Origin: Bryobacterales bacterium
GTDB taxonomy: Bacteria > Acidobacteriota > Terriglobia > Bryobacterales > Bryobacteraceae
Assembly: GCA_016789785.1 (NCBI GenBank)
Contig: JAEUQE010000201.1
Location: 1-16,988, forward strand
DNA length: 16,988 bases
Direction of reading: 5' to 3'
Positions 7,464-12,812 of this stretch are shown in pieces. A program made the translations under genes and the position numbers. The notes under the pieces were generated by a model. That model worked only from the letters and a program-made list of their open reading frames with translations. It had not been told where the DNA came from and made no database searches. How positions within the stretch are numbered: position 1 is the first letter of the stretch; each line of letters starts with the position of its first letter.

Positions 7464-8546
7464 TCAACCGAGCTTTGGCGGAAGCTCCTTCAGCGGACCC
7501 ATCCACTCCAACTCGCGTTCGATGTCGCGGTGCAACTGATACTTCTTCGTCACGGTTGCGAGTTGCGGTCCATCCACGTCGATCTTCGACAGATCGTACT
7601 GGCCGAGACCATTTTGATGGCAATAATTAAGATAGCCGATCCAATTCGGATCAATTCCCATCAGCTCCACACCCACGCGGTCCGCGGCAATGTAGTCCGT
7701 CGATGCGATTGCGGCCCGGCTCGGCACCGGCGTGCCCGAAGCAGGACCGTTCCCCTCCATGCCTTCCCAACCATCGATTAACGTCGCACCCCAGTAGGGC
7801 TTCAGCGCCATGGCCGTGAGGAACATGTTGTAGTGGGTTTGCCGCACGCCGCCGTGATACTTGCGCTTATCGTTCCAGCGCTGCTTCTCGCCGGGTTTGT
7901 AGTGAATCGGAGCGCCGAGCGTCATGTTCTTCACGCTCTGCGTTGTGATCACCGTGTTGTGCGTCTTGAGAATGGCCGCGCAGATCTGATACGACTCCGG
8001 GTCCATCATCCGCGCGGCAAGGCGCACGGGCTGCACATGCAGATCCGGCGTCAGCAGATGCGTGAGACGGTACTCGCCTTCGGTGTTCAGATCCACCAGT
8101 TTCACCCGCAGGCGCTGATACTCGCCGGCGAGTCTCGGATAGAGGAAGTTCTCGAACCCTTCCATGGTTTGTCCGGCGCTCGACTCGGCGATCACCACTT
8201 CGCCCTTCCAGCGGCCGTCCAGATAGTCCAGGATCCCGCGCAGCGTATCGGCATGGGTGGAGGCAAGCTGATTCTGAGTAGAAACGTTATTCGGCTTAAT
8301 AAGTACGTATTTCTTGCCTTTCCAACCGGTACGGATCTGCTTGTCGATCCCTTCCAACGCCTCGCGCACAATGCGCCGGCGCTCTTCTCCCGTGCGGACG
8401 GTAACCAGCGATCTCTTCTCGTTGGGAACGATGGGGGCGAACTCGACGGGTCCTGGCGCAGTGACGGGCTCTGGGCCGCGCTGTGCCTGGAGGGCTGCTC
8501 CCCACATGCCGCCGACGGAGGTCAACCAACCACGACGTGTGAACAT
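7464..8546 (-). CDS. DUF362 domain-containing protein with Tat-like leader
   Basis: A 360-aa protein beginning M-F-T-R-R-G-W-L followed by a hydrophobic stretch and A-L-Q-A-Q, which looks like a twin-arginine export signal. The rest matches DUF362: V-L-I-K-P-N-N-V near residue 81, an aspartate/glycine-rich segment with V-V-I-A-E-S-S, I-L-K-T-H-N in the middle, and S-V-K-N-M-T-L-G-A shortly after. The biochemical role of DUF362 proteins is poorly defined; some members carry ferredoxin domains, but no Cys cluster is visible here. The ATG at 8544-8546 has a strong AAGGAGGT Shine-Dalgarno (8564-8557, 10-base spacing). A near-consensus promoter lies at 8582-8609. It is divergent from the Tat-leader aldo/keto reductase, suggesting a shared extracytoplasmic function; substrate unknown. 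Confidence 0.88.
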   Translation of the reverse strand: MFTRRGWLTSVGGMWGAALQAQRGPEPVTAPGPVEFAPIVPNEKRSLVTVRTGEERRRIVREALEGIDKQIRTGWKGKKYVLIKPNNVSTQNQLASTHADTLRGILDYLDGRWKGEVVIAESSAGQTMEGFENFLYPRLAGEYQRLRVKLVDLNTEGEYRLTHLLTPDLHVQPVRLAARMMDPESYQICAAILKTHNTVITTQSVKNMTLGAPIHYKPGEKQRWNDKRKYHGGVRQTHYNMFLTAMALKPYWGATLIDGWEGMEGNGPASGTPVPSRAAIASTDYIAADRVGVELMGIDPNWIGYLNYCHQNGLGQYDLSKIDVDGPQLATVTKKYQLHRDIERELEWMGPLKELPPKLG

Positions 8547-8581
8547 CGATGCACGAACCTCCTTCGTGTCGTGTTGCTTCG

Positions 8582-8609
8582 ATTATACTGGAGATGCCAT
8601 GTTTGACAA
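8582..8609 (-). promoter_or_regulatory. Sigma70-type promoter for the DUF362 gene
   Basis: On the minus strand TTGTCA (8609-8604; one mismatch to TTGACA) is separated by 16 bases from a perfect TATAAT (8587-8582). Transcription would begin near 8575, giving a leader of about 29 bases that contains the strong AAGGAGGT ribosome site. The -35 element and most of the spacer lie inside the first codons of the divergent aldo/keto reductase gene (start 8599), so transcription of the two genes may interfere. Confidence 0.6.
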
Positions 8610-9723
8610 CACGGCCTCGCGGCGATCGTTTCTGGCCGCCCCTCTGGCGCTCCAGACGGCTCCACCCGCATCCAAATCCCCTTCAACGCACACGAAAGTC
8701 CTCGGCCGCACCGGCTTGAAAGTCACCACCGTCGGCTTCGGGACAATGATCACATCGGACGCATCGGTAATTGAACGCGCAGTCGATCTCGGCATCAATT
8801 ACTTTGACACGGCCCGTACCTACCAATCCGGCAACTGCGAACGCATGGTGGGCGCCGCCCTCAAAGCGCATCGCAACAAACTCGTCCTGTCCACCAAAAC
8901 AGGCAAAGAAGACAAAGACGGAGCGCTCCAGGACCTTGAGACATCGCTCAAGGAACTGCAGACCGATCACGTCGACATCTGGTACATTCATGCGAAGTCG
9001 CGCGCTGACCAGCTCACCGAAGGGCGGCTGGAAGCACAGCGCATCGCCAAGCAACGCGGAATGATCCGCTTCAGCGGCGTCTCCACGCACGCGGGTTTCT
9101 CCGAAATCATCCCAGCAGCCATCAAGTCCGGCGCCATTGACGTAATCCTAACTTCCTATAACTTCACCATGGGCGCCACGATTGATCCGCTTCTGGCCGA
9201 CGCAAAGAAGGCCGGGCTCGGAGTGGTGGCGATGAAGGTGATGGCTGGAGGATTCCGCCGCGTGAAACCCGGCGACCCGCTCTATCACACACTCAAGAAG
9301 GACGGAGTTTTTCCCGCGGCATTGCGCTGGTCGCTACGCAATGCGAACATCGACACCGCGATTCCTTCCATCACGGACCACGACCAGCTCGACGAGAACC
9401 TCCGGTGCATGGGCGCATCCTTCTCGCCGAGTGACTCAGTGCTTCTCGCGGAACAGCGGGCGTTCGTCCGTCCGCTGTATTGCCAGGCTTGCGGTGACTG
9501 CCTCGGCGTCTGTCCGAAAGGTCTACCCATTCCCGACATCATGCGTTTCGTGATGTACGCCGATGGCTACGGCCAGTTCGCGATGGCGCGCGAAGAGTAT
9601 CTGTCGCTGCCGGATTCGGCGCGGCTGGTGCGTTGCGAGGACTGCGTCACCTGTGCGGTACGCTGTCCGAATCATGTCGCAGTCGCATCGCGCATGAGAA
9701 GGGCGCAGGAGTTGTTCGCCTGA
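8599..9723 (+). CDS. Tat-exported aldo/keto reductase with C-terminal 2x[4Fe-4S] ferredoxin domain
   Basis: A 374-aa protein. The N-terminus carries A-S-R-R-S-F-L-A-A-P, a twin-arginine-type export motif. Residues about 30-300 form an aldo/keto reductase barrel: V-L-G-R-T-G-L-K-V near the start, the tetrad Asp and Tyr in Y-F-D-T-A-R-T-Y, Lys in L-S-T-K-T-G, and His in W-Y-I-H-A. The C-terminal about 80 residues hold two CxxCxxCxxxCP motifs (CQACGDCLGVCP and CEDCVTCAVRCP), predicted to bind two [4Fe-4S] clusters. Tat export fits, because the clusters would be inserted before translocation. ATG 8599 is chosen over the longer open frame because GGAG lies 5 bases upstream and the Tat leader starts there. 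Likely role: redox reaction on an unknown carbonyl or sugar-like substrate, with electrons passing through the ferredoxin tail. Probably co-transcribed with the DUF6599 gene 10 bp downstream. Confidence 0.92.
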   Translation: MFDNTASRRSFLAAPLALQTAPPASKSPSTHTKVLGRTGLKVTTVGFGTMITSDASVIERAVDLGINYFDTARTYQSGNCERMVGAALKAHRNKLVLSTKTGKEDKDGALQDLETSLKELQTDHVDIWYIHAKSRADQLTEGRLEAQRIAKQRGMIRFSGVSTHAGFSEIIPAAIKSGAIDVILTSYNFTMGATIDPLLADAKKAGLGVVAMKVMAGGFRRVKPGDPLYHTLKKDGVFPAALRWSLRNANIDTAIPSITDHDQLDENLRCMGASFSPSDSVLLAEQRAFVRPLYCQACGDCLGVCPKGLPIPDIMRFVMYADGYGQFAMAREEYLSLPDSARLVRCEDCVTCAVRCPNHVAVASRMRRAQELFA

Positions 9724-9733
9724 AGGAGCCGCA

Positions 9734-10552
9734 ATGCTGACCATGCTACTGCTTGCCGCGGCGGCGGTGGGCGGTCCGCCACAACCGGACTGTTCCGCCG
9801 CGCCCGGTTTCACCCCAAAAGGCGAAGTGCGCACTTACTCGACAGAGACGCTGTTTGAATACATGAATGGCAACTCCGAGGGTTACTTCGCTTACGGATT
9901 CCGCCAGATGCGCGGAGTCACGTGCACCGACGGCAAACTCGACCTGGTGTTCGACGTTTCCGAGATGGAGTCACCGGAGTTGGCCTGGGGCATGTTCACC
10001 GCCAATCGCGACCAGAAGCTGCCGCTGGCAAAGTTTGCGGCGGCAAGTCAGGTTACCCCGCGTCGCGGTACTTTCGCCAAAGGCAGCTTCTACGTCGAAG
10101 TTGCCGCGAATCCCACGTCGTCGCCGGAGTTGATTGAGAAGTTTCTTACGGCGTGGGAGAAGCGGCTTCCCGGCGACAGCAAGCCGCCGGCGATACTCGG
10201 CGCGTTTCCTGTGGAAGGAATGCAAGTGGAGTCGCTGCGGATGGTCCCCGAGTCAGTGCTTGGATTCCGCATGTTGCGCCGCGGTTTTGTCGCGCAGTAC
10301 GAGCACGGCAAAGCGTTCCTGATTCCGGAGGCATCACCGGAGTCCGCGGGGAAGGTGCTGGCGCAACTCCGCCAACGCCTGAACGGGGGCGAGGTGACTG
10401 CCCTCGGCGACGAGGCATTTCAAGTGACGGACAAGTATTTGGGAAGGGTGTGCGTCCTTCGCAAGGGACGGTATCTTGCAGGCGCGGCCAACTTCCCGGA
10501 ATCCGTCGACCCGATGCCTCTGGTCAAGTCGCTGGCATCGAAACTGCCGTAG
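9734..10552 (+). CDS. DUF6599 family protein, exported
   Basis: A 272-aa protein with a short hydrophobic leader (residues 1-13, M-L-T-M-L-L-L-A-A-A-A-A-V). The segment T-L-F-E-Y-M-N-G-N-S-E-G-Y-F-A-Y-G-F and the following D-V-S-E-M-E-S-P-E-L-A-W-G-M-F match the conserved core of DUF6599 proteins, which I know mainly from Acidobacteriota and related phyla; no biochemical function is established. The ATG has AAGGAG at 9723-9728 overlapping the end of the reductase gene, so translation is likely coupled to the upstream gene. The mature protein is probably extracytoplasmic. Its gene ends at the hairpin-rich spacer from 10553 onward. Confidence 0.82.
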   Translation: MLTMLLLAAAAVGGPPQPDCSAAPGFTPKGEVRTYSTETLFEYMNGNSEGYFAYGFRQMRGVTCTDGKLDLVFDVSEMESPELAWGMFTANRDQKLPLAKFAAASQVTPRRGTFAKGSFYVEVAANPTSSPELIEKFLTAWEKRLPGDSKPPAILGAFPVEGMQVESLRMVPESVLGFRMLRRGFVAQYEHGKAFLIPEASPESAGKVLAQLRQRLNGGEVTALGDEAFQVTDKYLGRVCVLRKGRYLAGAANFPESVDPMPLVKSLASKLP

Positions 10553-10579
10553 AACCAATGCCCTTGAGGGCGTAGCCAA

Positions 10580-10619
10580 GGCGGCGGGGCCTCCGTAACG
10601 CAGCCTTCAGGCCGCCGCC
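10580..10619. repeat. GC-rich stem-loop, 11 bp with a 2-base bulge
   Basis: GGCGGC (10580-10585), a GG bulge and GGCCT (10588-10592) pair with AGGCC (10609-10613) and GCCGCC (10614-10619). The loop contains the GTAACGCAG half of the repeated unit. It touches the next hairpin directly. Confidence 0.7.
10595..10616 (-). repeat. REP-like 22-bp unit, copy A (minus strand)
   Basis: On the minus strand this reads GGCGGCCTGAAG followed by GCTGCGTTAC. It matches the plus-strand copy at 10747-10768 at 19 of 22 positions (differences at unit positions 4, 6 and 13). In both copies a separate hairpin lies immediately 5' of the unit in the unit's own orientation. Confidence 0.75.
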
Positions 10620-10636
10620 TCGACATTCGTGTCGAG
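10619..10636. repeat. Perfect 7-bp hairpin with ttcg loop
   Basis: CTCGACA (10619-10625) pairs with TGTCGAG (10630-10636) around a TTCG tetraloop on the + strand, a very stable loop in RNA. It adjoins copy A of the REP-like unit. Confidence 0.8.
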
Positions 10637-10724
10637 GCTGGTGGCCGGGGCCGGTGAATCGCCCTTGGCTGGATCATCAGCGCTCGACTCCGCCTGCACC
10701 GCGCATTTTCGTTCACCTCGTCCT

Positions 10725-10746
10725 GCGCCGAGATGAGTCTCGGCGC
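10725..10746. repeat. Perfect 9-bp hairpin adjoining REP copy B
   Basis: GCGCCGAGA (10725-10733) pairs with TCTCGGCGC (10738-10746) around the loop tgag. It lies immediately 5' of copy B, mirroring the arrangement at copy A. Confidence 0.8.
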
Positions 10747-10768
10747 GGCAGACTGAAGTCTGCGTTAC
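10747..10768 (+). repeat. REP-like 22-bp unit, copy B (plus strand)
   Basis: Reads GGCAGACTGAAG followed by TCTGCGTTAC. The inner part, GCAGACT/AGTCTGC around GA, is itself a palindrome (10748-10763). Nineteen of 22 positions match copy A in opposite orientation, 130 bp away, an arrangement like a bacterial interspersed mosaic element. Confidence 0.75.
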
Positions 10769-10795
10769 CGTGATGTGCGCGGCGCCAAGACGCAG

Positions 10796-10831
10796 GCATG
10801 AGGGCGCTTCGCGTTGCGGATGCCCTCAGGC
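10796..10831. repeat. Stem-loop just downstream of the 2TM gene
   Basis: GCATGAGGGC (10796-10805) pairs with GCCCTCAGGC (10822-10831) with one mismatch and a 16-base loop. On the minus strand it begins 21 bases after the 2TM stop, where a terminator would be expected, but no T-tract follows. Confidence 0.55.
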
Positions 10832-10852
10832 ACACCGCATGGAAGCTCCGGC

Positions 10853-11071
10853 TCAACGGACGAAGCGCGTCATCCGTCCGAGAAAGCTGAGCACCGCGCC
10901 CATCGCATGGAAGAAGAGTCCGATTCCCCACGCGAGCATCACATGGTGGAACCACCATTCTCCGCCGGTCACGAAGTTGAGAACAAAGAGAAAGAAGTTC
11001 ACGCAGACATAGACAATCAGGTGCTTCAGAAAGCCGAACAGCGGTGAAAACGGGTTGCGGCGGAAGAACAT
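10853..11071 (-). CDS. Small 2TM-domain membrane protein
   Basis: A 72-aa protein of the '2TM domain' type. A short cationic N-terminus (M-F-F-R-R-N-P) precedes a first hydrophobic helix at about residues 14-34 (HLIVYVCVNFFLFVLNFV), then a W-W-F-H-H turn and a second helix at about 44-63 (LAWGIGLFFHAMGAVLSFL), ending in R-M-T-R-F-V-R. The H-L-x-V-Y-V-x-V-N and W-G-I-G-L-x-x-H pattern is characteristic of the family, which occurs alone or attached to histidine kinases; its function is not known. AAGAGG lies about 7 bases before the ATG. It is 72 bp downstream of the BMC-T gene on the same strand and may be the last gene of that transcript, though a link to microcompartments is only positional. 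Confidence 0.82.
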   Translation of the reverse strand: MFFRRNPFSPLFGFLKHLIVYVCVNFFLFVLNFVTGGEWWFHHVMLAWGIGLFFHAMGAVLSFLGRMTRFVR

Positions 11072-11143
11072 GGGGTTGCCTCTTCTGCTGATACGAGCGT
11101 GCTCCGCTGTGTGTTCCCGAAATCGGAAACCGCGTGCGCGGGC

Positions 11144-11731
11144 CTACTTTGGCAGCAGAGACAGCACGCCCTTGCTGGGACTCGGAATGACGTGCGCCGC
11201 CACCAGACGGCCCAATCCTTCCACCTTGGCCTTGCCGGCATCCACCGCCGCGCGCACTGCCGCCACGTCGCCCTTGATGAGCACCGTGATGTAACCGCCG
11301 CCGAGTTTCTCGCGCGCCAGCACTTCCACCGCGGCTGTTTTCAGCGCAGTGTCGATCGCTTCAAAGACCGCAGTGAAACCTTGGGTCTCAATCAGACCCA
11401 CCGCGAAACTCGCTTGGTCGCCTAATGCATTGTCTGGTTTTTGCACAGTAGCCTGCTCAATCAATGGATTCACTTCCACGGCAGCCTCATAGGCTGCTCT
11501 CGACAAGTCGGACGGGCCGGGAATCACGTGCACGATGATGGAAGTCTGCATCGCCTTCGCAGTCTCTTCCGCGACACGCGCGGCGTGCTCCACATCGCCG
11601 AGCCGCCCATACAACTTCATGCAGACGCCCGGGCTATCGTTCAGCTCCGTCTGCAACACGCGCACGCCGGCGTTCTTCTCCATCGCGTCCAGAACCACCA
11701 TCGCCGGCGACCAGCCACCGATCTCGATCAA
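11144..11731 (-). CDS. Bacterial microcompartment shell protein, tandem BMC domains (BMC-T)
   Basis: A protein of about 195 aa made of two BMC domains. Domain 1 (about 1-75) starts I-E-I-G-G-W-S-P-A-M-V-V-L-D-A-M-E-K and continues to V-H-V-I-P-G-P; domain 2 (about 107-187) starts F-A-V-G-L-I-E-T-Q-G-F-T-A-V-F-E-A and contains K-G-D-V-A-A-V-R-A-A-V then A-A-H-V-I-P-S-P. Two fused domains form pseudohexameric trimers in the shell of protein organelles, where the central pore passes metabolites or cofactors. No ATG exists in frame: the conserved domain begins at once after TTG (11729-11731), and two CTG codons lie just upstream, one at 11747-11749 overlapping the aldolase stop as CTGA. The true start is one of these; the longest would add six residues. 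Expression is probably coupled to the aldolase. No BMC-H or BMC-P gene is in the window, so shells would need partners encoded elsewhere. Confidence 0.93.
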   Translation of the reverse strand: MIEIGGWSPAMVVLDAMEKNAGVRVLQTELNDSPGVCMKLYGRLGDVEHAARVAEETAKAMQTSIIVHVIPGPSDLSRAAYEAAVEVNPLIEQATVQKPDNALGDQASFAVGLIETQGFTAVFEAIDTALKTAAVEVLAREKLGGGYITVLIKGDVAAVRAAVDAGKAKVEGLGRLVAAHVIPSPSKGVLSLLPK

Positions 11732-11745
11732 TGCCAGAGACTCGA

Positions 11746-12759
11746 TCAGAGGACACCCCGCTTCTCGAGCTCATGCATCACCTCAAAGACCACCTGTTCG
11801 AGCTTGTCCTGCGAGGTCTGCCGTGTGCGGACAGGACAACCGGATTCCGGCGGAGTGACCAGTCCGAAGTCCGCCTGGATGCACTGCAGCACGTTCACCA
11901 GCGCGGACCGGTCCGTGCGTTGCACCGAGGTCTGCGGCACACGCCCGCGCCCGAAATGGAACCCTCGCAATTCCGCGGCGGCCCGAAAGCCATCGGGAAA
12001 CTCGAACGGATATAGCATCGTGTCGAACAGTTCCAGGATGCGGTATTGCCACTTCATCGCCTCATCGTAATGGCCGGCGCGAAACAAATCGTACATGCGC
12101 CGGGTAACTTCGGGAACCGCGTTGCTCGAAGCGTTCGTGCCCCCATTGCAGCCCACCAGCAGCATCGGAATCAGCACCGCTTCCCATCCGGTGAGGAACA
12201 CGAAATCGGGGCGAATGGGCCGTACCGCGGCGATCATACGCATCATGAATGCGAGATCGCCGGATGAATCCTTGATGCCGATCACGCGCGGACAGTCCGC
12301 CGCCAGCCGCCGGATCGTCGGCACATCGATCGGCGTCGCGAACATCGGGATGTTGTAGAGCGTCAGGTCGATTGGCGAGTGATTGGCGATCTCAGCGAAG
12401 TATGCATACACGGATTCGGGCGATAGCCGGTAGTAGAACGGCGCCACAATCGCCACCGCTCGGGCGCCCATCGCCGCGTAAGCTTCACAAGCCGCCAGCG
12501 TCTCCTTGCAATTGGCTTCCGCCGCCCCGGCAAGGATCGGCACGCGGCCGCGTGTCTCATCGGCGACAATGGCGACAATCCGCCGCCGTTCCTCCGCCGT
12601 GAAACGCGTGAACTCACCCGTCGACCCGTTGGGATAGAGACCATGGACGCCGTGATCAATGAGCCACGAAACGAATCGGCGCAGTTCCGGCTCGTTGATG
12701 CGGTCCTGCTCATCCAGCGGGACCAGCAACGGCGTGAAGATGCCCTCGATCTTTTCCAA
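11746..12759 (-). CDS. DHDPS/NAL-family class I aldolase with C-terminal encapsulation-peptide-like tail
   Basis: A 337-aa TIM-barrel enzyme of the dihydrodipicolinate synthase/N-acetylneuraminate lyase family, which makes or cleaves C-C bonds with pyruvate or a related keto acid through a lysine Schiff base. Seen: G-S-T-G-E-F at 45-50, the catalytic Tyr135 in L-Y-N-I-P, and the Schiff-base Lys163 in [15 protein letters not shown] is closer to neuraminate-lyase types than to lysine-pathway DapA, so DapA is unlikely. The protein is about 35-40 residues longer than usual: after residue 300 comes a Pro/Gly/polar linker (T-P-P-E-S-G-C-P) and a final helix at about 317-334 ([13 protein letters not shown]), resembling peptides that target enzymes into microcompartments. 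The start is TTG (12757-12759); an in-frame stop lies two codons upstream and no good ribosome site is visible. Its stop abuts the BMC-T gene, supporting an organelle cargo role. Substrate unknown. Confidence 0.9.
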   Translation of the reverse strand: MEKIEGIFTPLLVPLDEQDRINEPELRRFVSWLIDHGVHGLYPNGSTGEFTRFTAEERRRIVAIVADETRGRVPILAGAAEANCKETLAACEAYAAMGARAVAIVAPFYYRLSPESVYAYFAEIANHSPIDLTLYNIPMFATPIDVPTIRRLAADCPRVIGIKDSSGDLAFMMRMIAAVRPIRPDFVFLTGWEAVLIPMLLVGCNGGTNASSNAVPEVTRRMYDLFRAGHYDEAMKWQYRILELFDTMLYPFEFPDGFRAAAELRGFHFGRGRVPQTSVQRTDRSALVNVLQCIQADFGLVTPPESGCPVRTRQTSQDKLEQVVFEVMHELEKRGVL

Positions 12760-12812
12760 GTCACATCATACACAGAATGATCGCGCGCGAAAACCGGTGG
12801 CTTCACCCGGGC

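Larger units (their letters stand above)
10553..10852. other. 300-bp gene-free spacer between convergent genes, rich in hairpins
   Basis: No credible gene is seen on either strand between the stop of the DUF6599 gene and the stop of the 2TM gene. The stretch holds at least five inverted repeats and two inverted copies of one 22-bp unit, listed separately. An 8-bp inverted repeat, AGCCAAGG (10574-10581) with CCTTGGCT (10663-10670), encloses the first hairpin cluster. No T-tract follows any of the stems, so classical terminators are absent. Composition and position fit an extragenic palindromic (REP/BIME-like) element. Confidence 0.65.

Noticed and set aside
8584..8589. TATACT as a + strand -10 box for the reductase gene
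   Set aside because: It would place transcription start at about 8596, leaving out the ribosome site, and no -35 matches; the minus-strand reading of the same bases is much better.
8314..8598. N-terminal extension of the aldo/keto reductase frame
   Set aside because: It is antisense to DUF362 and precedes a Tat leader that must be N-terminal; GGAG directly before 8599 supports the shorter start.
10553..10852. CRISPR array or small RNA gene
   Set aside because: The repeats are inverted and not regularly spaced, and no promoter is visible; palindromic extragenic elements explain it better.
11746..12759. Assignment as dapA of lysine synthesis
   Set aside because: The G-S-T-G-E motif, C-terminal tail and BMC-T neighbour argue against the housekeeping enzyme.
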